Notes: generated by a model from the sequence alone, not told the origin. A stretch of 64,000 nt of DNA from Herbaspirillum sp. RV1423 (GCF_000577615.1 NZ_CBXX010000027.1:1-64000); one strand, 5' to 3'; counted from the first letter of the stretch, positions 9,617 to 19,497 are shown. Numbers and translations: made by a program.

Positions 9617-10282
9617 CTACAGGCCGTAGGGTTGCAGCACCTTGTTCAGCCAGGCCTGTTCGACCTTGCCGTTGGCGATTTCAGCCTTGATGGCTTCCTC
9701 GATGGCGGCGGTCTGTTGCGCGGCCGCGATCAGCGCATCGGCCTGGTCGAAGGGGAATGAAACGACGCCGTCTTCATCGCCCACGACCAGGTCGCCGGGA
9801 CGGATCGTCTGGCCGCCGACGGCGACCGGTACGTTGATCTGGCCCGGGCCGTTCTTGTACGGACCGCGATGGCCGACGGCGCGCGCGTAGCAAGGAAAAT
9901 CGGCCGTGTGAAAAGCGGCGCTGTCGCGCACCGCGGCATCGACGACGAAACCGGCGCAGCCGCGCTGCTGCGCGTACAGCATGATGAGTTCGCCCACCAG
10001 CGCGTTGCTGGTTTCGCCGCCGCCGTCGACTACCAGCACATGGCCGGGCGACATCATCATCAGCGCCTTGTAGATCAGCAGGTTGTCGCCCGGGCGGGTC
10101 TTGACGGTGAAGGCGGTGCCGACCAGCTTGCGGCCGCGATGCAGGCGTTGCAGTCCGCGTACGCCGGACAGTCGCTGCAGGTTGTCGCTCAGGTGCGATA
10201 CCACCAGTTCGCGCAACGCATCCAGCGTGGCTGCAGGCGCGACTTCGGGGGCGGGATGGATAACATAAGGGGAGGCTGACAT
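9617..10282 (-). CDS. RraA-like protein, probable 4-hydroxy-4-methyl-2-oxoglutarate aldolase type
   Basis: 221 residues of the RraA/HMG-aldolase family. The metal- and pyruvate-binding signature is present: GGGETSNALVGELI followed by GFVVDAAVRDSAAF, where R119 and D120 match the Arg and Asp that bind pyruvate and the divalent metal in HMG aldolases. True RraA (regulator of RNase E) is usually about 160 residues and lacks this longer layout. In a catabolic operon the aldolase role, cleaving a 4-hydroxy-2-oxo acid to pyruvate plus another oxo acid, is more likely. First gene of the operon, divergent from a LysR gene. Confidence 0.8.
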   Translation of the reverse strand: MSASPYVIHPAPEVAPAATLDALRELVVSHLSDNLQRLSGVRGLQRLHRGRKLVGTAFTVKTRPGDNLLIYKALMMMSPGHVLVVDGGGETSNALVGELIMLYAQQRGCAGFVVDAAVRDSAAFHTADFPCYARAVGHRGPYKNGPGQINVPVAVGGQTIRPGDLVVGDEDGVVSFPFDQADALIAAAQQTAAIEEAIKAEIANGKVEQAWLNKVLQPYGL

Positions 10283-10304
10283 TCATGATCTCCTGTATAT
10301 CGAC

Positions 10305-10327
10305 AGCTAATGTATTTATCGTTAGCT
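10305..10327. promoter_or_regulatory. Putative LysR-type binding site (T-N11-A)
   Basis: AGCTAA and TTAGCT are perfect inverted repeats separated by 11 bp, containing the TAA-N11-TTA form of the LysR box. The site lies 23 bp upstream of the RraA-like start, in the divergent promoter region shared with the LysR gene. It is the best candidate operator for that regulator. Confidence 0.5.
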
Positions 10328-10353
10328 GGATGATAGGAGCGCCGGAAAACTAA

Positions 10354-10391
10354 AAAAAGCGATATTTAATTATGAATTTGCATCGCTTTTT
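10354..10391. repeat. 10-bp inverted repeat in the LysR/RraA divergent region
   Basis: AAAAAGCGAT is repeated inverted as ATCGCTTTTT, with an AT-rich 18-bp spacer. It lies in the LysR leader. It could be a second operator or a weak hairpin; no factor can be named. Confidence 0.4.
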
Positions 10392-10444
10392 GGAATGTAA
10401 TGACGTTATGATAAGCGTATTGCACCATCTCAACGCAAGCGCCC

Positions 10445-11404
10445 ATGTTTTCCTTCAAACAGCTCGAAGCCCTGTACTGGATCGCCGCCCTGGGCGGGTT
10501 CGCGGCTGCCGCGCGCAAGCTCAACACCACGCAGTCGGCGATATCCAAGCGCATCAAGGAACTGGAGGTCAGTTTCGATACCGCGCTGTTCGACCGCGAC
10601 CTGCGCCAGGCGCGGCTGACCGAGAAGGGCGAGGAACTGTTGCTGGTAGCCAGGCGCCTGCTGGAACAGCGCGACGCCGCCGTCGAGCAGCTCAGCAAGC
10701 CGGAGGTGGTGGAGCGGCGTTTGCGCATCGGCGTCACCGAGCTGACGGCGATGACCTGGCTGCCGCGCCTGGTGCGGCTGGTGCGCGAACATTATCCCAA
10801 GGTCGTGATCGAGCCGGACGTCGATCTCAGCGTCACCCTGCGCGACAAGCTGCTTGCCGATGAAATCGACGCCATCATCGTGCCGGACGCATTTGCCGAG
10901 TCGCGCTTCTCGGTCCTGCCGATGGGCAAGGTCAAGAGCGTGTGGATGGCCAAGCCGGGCTTGTTGCCGCGTTTGCCCTCGGGCTCGCGCGTGCTGCGCA
11001 TGCATGAGCTGGCGGCGCACACCATACTGACGCAGGGGGACAAATCCGGCACCGGGATCATTTATGACCGTTGGTTCAAATCGCAGGTCGTGTCGCCTTC
11101 CAATTCGATCAGTTGCAGCAGCCTGGTGGCGTTGATCGGTCTGACCGTATCGGGCATGGGCGTGAGCTACCTGCCGCACCTGTGCCTGCGCTCGCTGATC
11201 GAGCGCGGCGCGCTGGAAGTCGTGGAAACCACGCCGGCGCTGCCGGAAATACCCTACGTCGCGCTCTATCGCGGCGAGCGCAAGAGCAATTTCATTTCTT
11301 CCATCCTGATGCTGGCGCAGGAGTGCTGCGAGTTTTCCGACCTGTTCCAGATCGAGGAGGTCGGTGCGGAAAAAGGCATGCTTTCGGGCGCGTCGCCGTT
11401 CTGA
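10445..11404 (+). CDS. LysR family transcriptional regulator
   Basis: 319 residues. The N-terminal winged helix-turn-helix (about 3-62) reads FKQLEALYWIAALGGFAAAARKLNTTQSAISKRI; the rest is the LysR substrate-binding domain. Transcribed divergently from the six-gene aminotransferase/aldolase/ABC operon with a T-N11-A palindrome between them, so it probably controls that operon and itself. The inducer is likely the imported compound or a product. No strong ribosome site precedes the ATG. Confidence 0.9.
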   Translation: MFSFKQLEALYWIAALGGFAAAARKLNTTQSAISKRIKELEVSFDTALFDRDLRQARLTEKGEELLLVARRLLEQRDAAVEQLSKPEVVERRLRIGVTELTAMTWLPRLVRLVREHYPKVVIEPDVDLSVTLRDKLLADEIDAIIVPDAFAESRFSVLPMGKVKSVWMAKPGLLPRLPSGSRVLRMHELAAHTILTQGDKSGTGIIYDRWFKSQVVSPSNSISCSSLVALIGLTVSGMGVSYLPHLCLRSLIERGALEVVETTPALPEIPYVALYRGERKSNFISSILMLAQECCEFSDLFQIEEVGAEKGMLSGASPF

Positions 11405-11442
11405 ATCCGGCCCGGCCGGCATGAGTGCCGATCTTGTGCGCC

Positions 11443-11596
11443 ATGCTGCGCAGCGATCGCTTCCGAGGAGCCGCCGCTGCATCTGCTGCCGGGCGCCGCC
11501 GCCATCTTGCATGTCGGCAAGAAGCTGGGCGCCTTGCAGGAAGAGATGGCCAGATGGGCCGCGGTATCGGTCAACACCAGCTTCACCGAAGTGTAA
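11443..11596 (+). pseudogene. Remnant of a short-chain dehydrogenase C-terminus
   Basis: There is no start codon, but the frame ending at the stop 11594-11596 encodes AIASEEPPLHLLPGAAA, then LGALQEEMARWAAV and a final SVNTSFTEV. This matches the conserved C-terminal tail of SDR oxidoreductases (typically EEPPLRLLLG, then a helix, then W-x2-x-S-x-x-TDF), as recalled from the family. About 50 residues survive; the catalytic and NAD-binding parts are gone. It lies 38 bp after the LysR gene in the same orientation, so a LysR-SDR pair was probably truncated by deletion. Confidence 0.55.
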
Positions 11597-11793
11597 GCGC
11601 CGCGCGAAACTCCCCGTAAGCGCAATGCACGCCGCCGACAAATTGCCACGCTTGAAGTTCATGGGCATAATGGCCCGGACAATACAAGAACGCATGGCCG
11701 GCGGCGCATCATAAGAACCTGCACGAAGCCGTTCCGCATCCGCAGCACCGCAGCGTCGCAACTCGCCGGGCGGATTTTCTGACAGGAGAACGC
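11597..11793. other. Intergenic region before the hybrid kinase
   Basis: Apart from the dehydrogenase remnant, the 389 bp between the LysR gene and the hybrid kinase gene contain no recognisable gene. An AGGAG ribosome site for the kinase lies at 11784-11788. No convincing promoter boxes are seen. Confidence 0.5.
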
Positions 11794-14700
11794 ATGCCCA
11801 GGTCGAGGGGAAACCGGTACTATTTTCTGGCGCAGTTTCTACCGCTGGCGGCGCTGGTGCTGGCCGCCACAGCCTTCCTGTATCACACCCGCGTCGATGC
11901 CGAACTGCGGCGTATGCAACTGGAGCAGCGCGAACATGTGGCCCTCGGTGCGGCAACCCTGGCCAACGATCTGGATGCGCCGCTGCGGCATCTGAGCATT
12001 CTCGTCAGCGAGGTCCCCATCGTCCGGGCGATCAACGATCCCAGTCCGGCCAATATGGCGCTGATGGCGGAGAATTTTTCCACTTTGATGCTGCGCAATC
12101 CTTACTACGATCAGGTGCGCTGGATCGATGCGGACGGCATGGAAAAAGTGCGCGTCAACATGACCGGCATGGGACCGGTGGCGGCGCCCGCAGCGGCGCT
12201 GCAGAACAAGAAGGACCGCCCGTATTTCGCGGATACGATGGCTCTGCCGCACGGCGAGATGCTGGTCTCGCCGATGGACCTGAATGTTGAAAACGGCAAG
12301 ATCGAAATGCCGCACAAACCCACTGTGCGACTGGCGGTGCCGGTCGCGACGACGTCGGGCAAGCCCGGCGGCATCCTTATCATCAACCTGCTGATGGCGC
12401 CGCTGTTGGATCGTTTTTCCAACCAGGTGGAGCGCGGCGGCAACCGCGCCATGCTGCTTAACGGTGAAGGCTACTGGCTGTATAGCAGCAACAGCGCCGA
12501 CGAATGGGCCTTCATGTTCAAGCGCGAAGAGACCGTGGCCAAGCGCTATCCCAAGGTCTGGCGGATGATCACCGGACAACCGGCCGGCAATCTCATCGAA
12601 GACGGCATCTGGTCGTGGCAGCGCGTCGATATCGGCAGCGGCGCCGGACGTTACGGCCTGCACCAGCAATCGCCGTGGACGGTCGCGTTGTACCTGCCGG
12701 AAAAGCGCGTGATGCTCGATAATTACCGCGTTTTGCTGCGCCTGAGCCTGTTCGTCGGCCTGATCCTGCTGGCGTTGGCCATGCTGAGCTGGCAACTGGC
12801 GACCCACCGCGGCCGCCGCGAGACCGCCGTGCATGAGCGGGTCAAGGCCGAAGCCGAACTGAGCGCCAGCGAAGAACGTGTAGCCGAGCTGTTGCGGCAT
12901 CAGGAGACGCGCTCCATCCTGGCTTCCATCGTTTCTTCGTCCGAAGACGCCATCATCGGCGTCGGCCTGGACGACGTCATCACCAGTTGGAACCCGGCCG
13001 CCGAGAAGCTGTTCGGCCGTCTCGCCGGCGAAGCGCTCGGCCAGTCGGCCTACATCCTGGTGCCGCCGGAAAGGTCCGGCGAAGCGCACCACATCACCGA
13101 ACAGATCATGCAGGGCAAGACTGTTTCCAACTTCGAGACGGTGCGCTGGCACAAGGATGGTCGCCTGCTGGATATCTCGGTGACGGTGTCGCCGATACTT
13201 GATGGCGAGAAGAAGATCGTCGGCACGTCCTATATCGCGCGCGACATCACCGAGCACAAGCGCCTGGAGAAAGAACTCAACCAGTATCGCCAGCATCTGG
13301 AAGGCCTGGTCGAACAGCAGACCAAAACGCTGCGCGACACCAACAGCAACCTTGAGCTGGCCTTGTCCAGGTCAGAGTCGGCCACGCGCGCCAAGAGCAA
13401 TTTCCTGTCCAACATGAGCCACGAAATCCGCACGCCGATGAACGCCGTGCTGGGGCTCACCTATCTGTTGGAAAAGACCGCCTTGCAGCCCGACCAGCGC
13501 GATCTGCTGCGCAAGATCATCGTGGCCGGCCATTCGCTGCTGGGCATCATCAACGACATCCTCGACGTGTCCAAGATCGAAGCCGGCCGGCTGGAGGTCG
13601 AGTCCGTGCCGTTCCGCCTGAGCACAGTGCTGGAGAACGTCGTCAACATCAATGCGCCCGCCATCGGCGACAAGAACGTTGAACTGGTGGTCGGTTTCAA
13701 CGACGTCGGCATCGAACATCTGTACGGCGACGCCCTGCGGCTGGAGCAGATTCTCACCAACCTGACCAGCAACGCCATCAAGTTCACCGCCAGCGGCGAG
13801 ATCAGCATCCACGTCGCGGTCGTCAGCGAAAACGGCAACCAGGTCATGCTGCGCTTCGCCGTGACCGATAGCGGCATCGGCATTCCGCCGGAAAGACAAC
13901 AGGACATCTTCCAGGCCTTCACCCAGGAAGACACCTCGACCACGCGCCGCTACGGCGGCACCGGCCTCGGCCTGACCATCTGTCGCCATCTGACGCAATT
14001 GATGAACGGCGAGATCGGCGTCATCAGCGAGCCGGGCAAGGGCAGTCAGTTCTGGTTCACGCTGCCGTTCCAGATCATGCCGCAGGCAGCGGAAAAATCG
14101 CCGGCGGACGATCCGCTAAGCGTGCTGGTGGCCGACGACAACGCCGCCGCGCGCGCCATGCTGTCCGATACCATCAAGTCCATGGGCTGGCAGGTCGACG
14201 TGGTGGAGTCGGGACAGGATGCGGTTTCCAAGACCATGGTGCGCCTGCGTCATAACCTGCCTTACGACATCTTCCTGCTGGACTGGAAGATGCCCGGCAT
14301 GGACGGCATCGAGGCGGCCAAGGCGATCCGCGAAGCGTCCTCGCCGCACAAGCAGCCGCCCATCGTCATCATGGTTACCGCTCATGCGCGCGACGACGTG
14401 TTGAATTCGCCCGATGCCGAACTGCTCGACGCCGTGATCACCAAGCCGTTGACGCCATCGACGCTGTACAACACGGTCATGCATGTGCGCCAGCGTCGCA
14501 GCAGCGCCAATAATAACGGCGGCAGCGGTCCCGCCGACAAGCCGGCGGCGGCAGGCGACGACCGCATCACCGGCGTGCGGGTGCTGGTGGTCGACGACAG
14601 CGAGATCAACCGGGAGGTCGCCAAACGCATCCTCGAAGCCGACGGCGCCGAAGTATTCACCGCCGCCGACGGCAAGGAGGCGGTCGACTGGCTGCGCGAG

Positions 14701-15381
14701 CGCCCGCAAGGCGTCGACATCGTGCTCATGGATATCCAGATGCCAGTCATGGACGGCTACACTGCCACGCACGAAATCCGCGAAACCCTGCAACTGCGCG
14801 ACCTGCCCGTGATCGCGCTGACCGCGGGCGCCTTCAAGGCCCAGCAGGAAGCCGCGATGGCCGCAGGCATGAACGGTTTTCTGTCCAAGCCTTACAATGT
14901 CGACCAGATCGTGTCTATGGTTCGTCAGCACATCGCCCATCTGTCCGCGGCTGAACTGGAGCGGCGCAAGCACGTCGCGCCGGCGTATGCATCGGCAACT
15001 CCCGGCGACGCCTATCCTGCCGGGACGTCGGCGCGCGATGCGTCCGGCATCGATGTCGCCGTCGGTCTGGAAGCCTGGGGCAGCGAAGAAACCTACCGCA
15101 AGTTCCTCGGCAAGTTCGCCGAACAGTACGGCCGGACCGGCAGCGATATCCTGGCGTACATCCAGGCCGATGAGCTGATGCAGGCCAGGACGCTGGCGCA
15201 CAAGCTGCGCGGCAGCGCCGGTACGCTGGCCCTGACCGAGGTGCACCGGCTGGCCGGCGAACTGGAAGGCCTGTTGTCCGGCGACGGCGCCGCGCCGGAT
15301 TACAAGGTCAAGGCCGCCGAACTCGACGCCGCCTTGCGCATCGCCCGGCGCAGCATTGCCGAGTACACTGGAGCGGCATGA
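11794..15381 (+). CDS. Hybrid sensor histidine kinase with two receiver domains and an Hpt domain
   Basis: 1195 residues. Order: a membrane helix (about 12-30), a large periplasmic Cache-like sensor (about 40-305), a second helix (about 311-332), a PAS domain (about 365-485), a short coiled linker, HisKA with phospho-acceptor H543 in NMSHEIRTPMN, an HATPase domain with DSGIGIP and GGTGLGL boxes, receiver 1 (D830 in LLDWKMPGMDG), receiver 2 (D980 in LMDIQMPVMDG), and a C-terminal Hpt (H1136 in LAHKLRGSAG). It can run an internal His-Asp-His phosphorelay. No output regulator is encoded beside it, so the Hpt probably phosphorylates a distant one. AGGAG lies five bases before the ATG. Confidence 0.93.
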   Translation: MPRSRGNRYYFLAQFLPLAALVLAATAFLYHTRVDAELRRMQLEQREHVALGAATLANDLDAPLRHLSILVSEVPIVRAINDPSPANMALMAENFSTLMLRNPYYDQVRWIDADGMEKVRVNMTGMGPVAAPAAALQNKKDRPYFADTMALPHGEMLVSPMDLNVENGKIEMPHKPTVRLAVPVATTSGKPGGILIINLLMAPLLDRFSNQVERGGNRAMLLNGEGYWLYSSNSADEWAFMFKREETVAKRYPKVWRMITGQPAGNLIEDGIWSWQRVDIGSGAGRYGLHQQSPWTVALYLPEKRVMLDNYRVLLRLSLFVGLILLALAMLSWQLATHRGRRETAVHERVKAEAELSASEERVAELLRHQETRSILASIVSSSEDAIIGVGLDDVITSWNPAAEKLFGRLAGEALGQSAYILVPPERSGEAHHITEQIMQGKTVSNFETVRWHKDGRLLDISVTVSPILDGEKKIVGTSYIARDITEHKRLEKELNQYRQHLEGLVEQQTKTLRDTNSNLELALSRSESATRAKSNFLSNMSHEIRTPMNAVLGLTYLLEKTALQPDQRDLLRKIIVAGHSLLGIINDILDVSKIEAGRLEVESVPFRLSTVLENVVNINAPAIGDKNVELVVGFNDVGIEHLYGDALRLEQILTNLTSNAIKFTASGEISIHVAVVSENGNQVMLRFAVTDSGIGIPPERQQDIFQAFTQEDTSTTRRYGGTGLGLTICRHLTQLMNGEIGVISEPGKGSQFWFTLPFQIMPQAAEKSPADDPLSVLVADDNAAARAMLSDTIKSMGWQVDVVESGQDAVSKTMVRLRHNLPYDIFLLDWKMPGMDGIEAAKAIREASSPHKQPPIVIMVTAHARDDVLNSPDAELLDAVITKPLTPSTLYNTVMHVRQRRSSANNNGGSGPADKPAAAGDDRITGVRVLVVDDSEINREVAKRILEADGAEVFTAADGKEAVDWLRERPQGVDIVLMDIQMPVMDGYTATHEIRETLQLRDLPVIALTAGAFKAQQEAAMAAGMNGFLSKPYNVDQIVSMVRQHIAHLSAAELERRKHVAPAYASATPGDAYPAGTSARDASGIDVAVGLEAWGSEETYRKFLGKFAEQYGRTGSDILAYIQADELMQARTLAHKLRGSAGTLALTEVHRLAGELEGLLSGDGAAPDYKVKAAELDAALRIARRSIAEYTGAA

Positions 15382-15440
15382 GTGCCGCCGGACGGGCCAG
15401 AGTCCGAAGAAGAACGATCGTTGCTTAAAAAATGTGAAGA

Positions 15441-16808
15441 ATGACTACTCCTGCGTCCCCCTCGTCGGAAAAAATCGAATCTCCTCCATCGCCGCCCACC
15501 TTCGGCGAAGCCTTCCTGTTCTGGCTCAAGCTCGGCTTCATCAGCTTCGGCGGCCCGGCCGGGCAGATTTCGATCATGCATCAGGAACTGGTGGAAAACC
15601 GCCGCTGGATTTCCGAGCGCCGCTTCCTGCATGCGCTCAACTATTGCATGCTGCTGCCCGGCCCGGAAGCGCAGCAACTGGCCACTTACATCGGCTGGCT
15701 GATGCACAAGACGCGCGGCGGCATCGTTGCGGGCGCGCTGTTCGTGCTGCCGTCGCTGGTGATCCTGGTGGGTTTGTCGTGGCTGTACATCGCCTTCGGC
15801 AACCTGCCGGTGGTGGCGGGACTCTTCTACGGCATCAAGCCCGCCGTGACCGCCATCGTGCTGCAGGCGGCGCATCGCATCGGTTCGCGCGCGCTCAAGA
15901 ACGGCGCGCTGTGGGCGATTGCTGCGGCGTCTTTCGTGGCGATCTTTGCGCTGGACGTACCTTTTCCCGCCATCGTCGCCGCGGCGGCGCTGATCGGTTA
16001 CTGCGGCGGCAAGATCGCGCCGGCCAGGTTCGCGCTCGGCGGCGGCCACGGCAAAGGGAACACCTCTTTCGGCAAGGCGGTGATCGACGACGATACGCCC
16101 ACGCCCGGGCATGCGAAGTTCAGTTGGCCGGGACTGGTGCGCGTCGCGGCGGCGGGCGTGTTGCTCTGGGCGATCCCGATGGGATTGCTGGCGGCGATCT
16201 GGGGGTGGAATCATTCATTCACGCAAATGGGCTGGTTTTTCACCAAGGCGGCCCTGATGACTTTCGGCGGCGCCTATGCGGTGTTGCCGTATGTGTACCA
16301 GGGCGCGGTCGGCCACTACGGCTGGCTGGCGCCGGTGCAGATGATCGACGGACTGGCGCTCGGGGAAACCACGCCGGGGCCGCTGATCATGGTGGTCGCG
16401 TTTGTCGGCTTCGTGGGCGGCTATGCGAAAGCGCTGCTGGGACCGGACCATCTGTTTCTGGCCGGCGCTGCTGCCGCGTCGCTGGTGACGTGGTTTACCT
16501 TTTTGCCGTCGTTCCTGTTCATCCTTGCCGGCGGCCCGCTGGTCGAGGCGACCCATGAAGACCTCAAATTCACCGCGCCGCTGACCGCGATTACCGCGGC
16601 GGTTGTTGGCGTGATCCTCAATCTGGCGACTTTTTTCGGTTATCACGTGCTGTGGCCGCAAGGCTTCGGCAAAGGCTTCGACTGGGTGTCGGCGGCAATT
16701 GCGCTGGCGGCGGTGGTGGCCCTGTTCCGCTTCAAGCGCAATGTGATCCATGTGATTGCGGCTTGCGCGGCAGTCGGACTGGTGTTGAAAATGTCGGTCA
16801 TGCAATGA
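15441..16808 (+). CDS. chrA: Chromate transporter
   Basis: 455 residues, the usual size for a two-domain (long) ChrA. Both halves carry the CHR signature: FGGPAGQISIMHQELV with CMLLPGPEAQQLATYIGW in the N-half, and FGGAYAVLPYVYQGAV with ALGETTPGPLIMVVAFVGF in the C-half. About ten to twelve membrane helices. It exports chromate from the cytoplasm in characterised members; many chromosomal homologues have unproven substrates. No chrB regulator is adjacent. It follows the hybrid kinase by 59 bp. Confidence 0.9.
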   Translation: MTTPASPSSEKIESPPSPPTFGEAFLFWLKLGFISFGGPAGQISIMHQELVENRRWISERRFLHALNYCMLLPGPEAQQLATYIGWLMHKTRGGIVAGALFVLPSLVILVGLSWLYIAFGNLPVVAGLFYGIKPAVTAIVLQAAHRIGSRALKNGALWAIAAASFVAIFALDVPFPAIVAAAALIGYCGGKIAPARFALGGGHGKGNTSFGKAVIDDDTPTPGHAKFSWPGLVRVAAAGVLLWAIPMGLLAAIWGWNHSFTQMGWFFTKAALMTFGGAYAVLPYVYQGAVGHYGWLAPVQMIDGLALGETTPGPLIMVVAFVGFVGGYAKALLGPDHLFLAGAAAASLVTWFTFLPSFLFILAGGPLVEATHEDLKFTAPLTAITAAVVGVILNLATFFGYHVLWPQGFGKGFDWVSAAIALAAVVALFRFKRNVIHVIAACAAVGLVLKMSVMQ

Positions 16809-17001
16809 ACGCGGCCTCCGGCATTCACGTCCGTTGATGGAAACGGCAGATGCCACTGGCATCGCAATCAGTAAAACTGGCGGCATCGTCGGCCAATATG
16901 CGCCGTTCGGGCTTCAACCCCGGCAGCAAAGCGGCGCCGCTGCTGTTCCAAGCCCATCTTCAACGATTTTCGACGGTTTCGCGCTAAAATACGGGATGTT
17001 T

Positions 17002-17076
17002 TTGTGTCGGTGCTCAGGCGGTGACAGCAGGAAACGCCGTCTTCCTACAGTTTGGCGAAAGGAAGCACCGATACAA
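17002..17076 (+). ncRNA. Candidate structured leader RNA upstream of icd
   Basis: Bases 17002-17014 pair with 17064-17076 to give a 13-bp helix with a single G-U pair, closing a 49-nt internal region that can fold further (GGCG at 17017-17020 with CGCC at 17035-17038, or CGCC with GGCG at 17054-17057). It lies 163 bp before the GTG of a monomeric isocitrate dehydrogenase gene. A conserved RNA called the icd-II motif has been described upstream of such genes in related bacteria; I recall the name and context but could not compare the consensus. Confidence 0.5.
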
Positions 17077-17115
17077 TACGAGGTTGTCGCAACGTCAATC
17101 CGGCGCCCAGGCGCT

Positions 17116-17168
17116 GCCGGGCATGCAAGCCAGGTACTACCCGTATCGTCCGCTTCGCCGTGCCCGGC
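17116..17168 (+). promoter_or_regulatory. Second inverted repeat in the icd leader
   Basis: GCCGGGCA (17116-17123) is complementary to TGCCCGGC (17161-17168), a perfect 8-bp GC-rich helix with a 37-nt loop. Together with the upstream helix it suggests that the 5' leader of icd is structured. It ends 71 bp before the start codon. Confidence 0.35.
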
Positions 17169-17239
17169 CATCTTGATGGCGCGGCAGCTTCCGAGACGGA
17201 TCAAGGCTCTACCAACACCAACCCCGCAAGGACATCACC

Positions 17240-19477
17240 GTGACTACAGACAAATCCACCATCATCTATACGCTGACCGATGAGGCGCCGCTGTTGGCGA
17301 CTTACTCTCTGCTGCCCATCATCAAGACGTTTACCGCGCCGGCGGGCATCGATGTCGTCGGCAGCGATATTTCGGTGGCCACGCGGATTCTGGCCGAATT
17401 CTCGGATCGTCTTACCGACGAGCAAAAAGTCCCCGACAACCTGGGCACGCTGGGCAAACTGACGCAGGACCCGAACGCCAACATCATCAAGCTGCCGAAC
17501 ATCAGCGCTTCGGTGCCGCAGTTGCAAGCCGCGATCCGCGAACTGCAATCGCACGGCTACAAGATTCCCGATCTGCCGGAAGATCCGAAGACCGACGAAG
17601 ACAAGGAAATCCTGAAGCGCTACTCGAAAGTGCTCGGCAGCGCCGTCAATCCGGTGCTGCGCGAAGGCAACTCCGACCGCCGCGCACCGGCCTCGATCAA
17701 GCGCTTCGCACGCAAGCATCCGCACAGCATGGGCGAGTGGAGCATGGCTTCGCGCAGCCACGTTGCGCACATGAAGCACGGCGACTTCTACCACGGCGAA
17801 AAGTCCATGACGCTGGACGGCGCACGCGACGTCAAGATGGAACTGGTCGGCAAGAGCGGCAAGACCATCGTGCTCAAGCCCAAGGTCGCCCTGAAGGCCG
17901 GCGAAATCATCGACAGCATGTTCATGAGCAAGAAGGCGCTGTGCGACTTCTATGAAGAACAATTCGAAGACGCGCGCAAGACCGGCGTGATGCTGTCGCT
18001 GCACGTCAAGGCGACCATGATGAAGGTGTCGCACCCGATCGTGTTCGGCCACGCCGTCAAGATTTTCTACAAGGAAGCCTTCGCCAAGCACGGCAAGCTG
18101 TTCGACGAACTGGGCGTGAACGTCAACAACGGCCTGGTCAATCTGTACGAAAAGATCGAGGCGCTGCCTTCGACCAAGAAGGAAGAGATCATCCGTGACC
18201 TGCACGCCTGTCACGAACATCGTCCTTCGCTGGCCATGGTCGACTCGGCCAAGGGCATCTCCAACCTGCACGCGCCGAACGACGTGATCGTCGACGCCTC
18301 GATGCCGGCCATGATCCGCATCGGCGGCAAGATGTGGGACGCCAACGGCAAGCCGCAGGACACCAAGGCGGTGATCCCGGAAAGCACCTTCGCTCGCATT
18401 TATCAGGAAGTCATCAACTTCTGCAAGACCAACGGCAACTTCGACCCGACCACCATGGGCACCGTGCCGAACGTCGGTCTGATGGCGCAGCAGGCGGAAG
18501 AATACGGTTCGCACGACAAGACCTTCGAGATCGCCGAAGACGGCGTGGCCAACATCGTCGACCTGGCGACCGGCGAAGTGCTGCTGTCGCAAAATGTCGA
18601 GCAAGGCGATATCTGGCGCATGTGCCAGGTCAAGGACGCGCCGATCCGCGACTGGGTCAAGCTGGCCGTCACGCGCGCGCGCAACTCCGGCATGCCGGCC
18701 GTGTTCTGGCTCGACCCGTACCGTCCGCATGAAGCCGAACTGATCAAGAAGGTGGAGACTTACCTCAAGGATTACGACACCAAGGGCCTGGACATCCAGA
18801 TCATGTCGCAAGTGCGCGCCATGCGTTACACGCTGGAACGCGTGATCCGCGGCCTGGACACCATCTCGGTGACCGGCAACATCCTGCGCGATTACCTGAC
18901 CGACCTGTTCCCGATCATGGAACTGGGCACCAGCGCCAAGATGCTGTCGATCGTTCCGTTGATGGCCGGCGGCGGCATGTACGAAACCGGCGCGGGCGGT
19001 TCGGCGCCGAAGCACGTCAAGCAACTGGTGGAAGAAAACCACCTGCGCTGGGACTCGCTCGGCGAATTCCTGGCGCTGGCCGTGTCGCTCGAAGACATGG
19101 GCATCAAGAACGGCAACAACAAGGCCAAGGTGCTGGCCAAGACACTGGACGACGCCACCGGCAAGCTGCTCGACAACAATCAGTCGCCATCGCCGAAGAC
19201 CGGTGAACTGGACAACCGCGGCAGCCATTTCTACCTGGCCATGTACTGGGCGCAGGAACTGGCCGCACAGAAAGACGACGCGGAACTGGCCGCCAAGTTC
19301 GCGCCGCTGGCCAAGCAACTGACCGAGAACGAGCAGAAGATCACCGCCGAACTCAAGTCGGTGCAAGGCAAGCCGGTGGACATCGGCGGCTACTTCATGG
19401 CCGATCCGGCCAAGGTCAGCGCCGTCATGCGTCCAAGCGCGACATTCAACGCCGCGCTGGAAACCGTCAAGGCTTAA
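17240..19477 (+). CDS. icd: NADP-dependent isocitrate dehydrogenase, monomeric type
   Basis: 745 residues, the expected size (about 740) of the monomeric IDH family, unrelated in length to the 416-residue dimeric enzyme. Family segments are recognisable throughout: [18 protein letters not shown] at the N-terminus, [31 protein letters not shown], and [31 protein letters not shown] near 565-605. It decarboxylates isocitrate to 2-oxoglutarate in the TCA cycle, making NADPH. The start is GTG at 17240, with AAGGA seven bases upstream. The long structured leader suggests post-transcriptional control. Confidence 0.97.
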   Translation: MTTDKSTIIYTLTDEAPLLATYSLLPIIKTFTAPAGIDVVGSDISVATRILAEFSDRLTDEQKVPDNLGTLGKLTQDPNANIIKLPNISASVPQLQAAIRELQSHGYKIPDLPEDPKTDEDKEILKRYSKVLGSAVNPVLREGNSDRRAPASIKRFARKHPHSMGEWSMASRSHVAHMKHGDFYHGEKSMTLDGARDVKMELVGKSGKTIVLKPKVALKAGEIIDSMFMSKKALCDFYEEQFEDARKTGVMLSLHVKATMMKVSHPIVFGHAVKIFYKEAFAKHGKLFDELGVNVNNGLVNLYEKIEALPSTKKEEIIRDLHACHEHRPSLAMVDSAKGISNLHAPNDVIVDASMPAMIRIGGKMWDANGKPQDTKAVIPESTFARIYQEVINFCKTNGNFDPTTMGTVPNVGLMAQQAEEYGSHDKTFEIAEDGVANIVDLATGEVLLSQNVEQGDIWRMCQVKDAPIRDWVKLAVTRARNSGMPAVFWLDPYRPHEAELIKKVETYLKDYDTKGLDIQIMSQVRAMRYTLERVIRGLDTISVTGNILRDYLTDLFPIMELGTSAKMLSIVPLMAGGGMYETGAGGSAPKHVKQLVEENHLRWDSLGEFLALAVSLEDMGIKNGNNKAKVLAKTLDDATGKLLDNNQSPSPKTGELDNRGSHFYLAMYWAQELAAQKDDAELAAKFAPLAKQLTENEQKITAELKSVQGKPVDIGGYFMADPAKVSAVMRPSATFNAALETVKA

Positions 19478-19497
19478 ACCCGGCCAGGCAATGACAA

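Noticed and set aside
17201..19366. 721-codon open frame on the minus strand
   Set aside because: It lies opposite the clear isocitrate dehydrogenase gene in high-GC DNA; composition is His/Arg/Gln-rich without any domain. Same reasoning for the long antisense frames at 3005-5098, 34151-36391 and 53526-55670.
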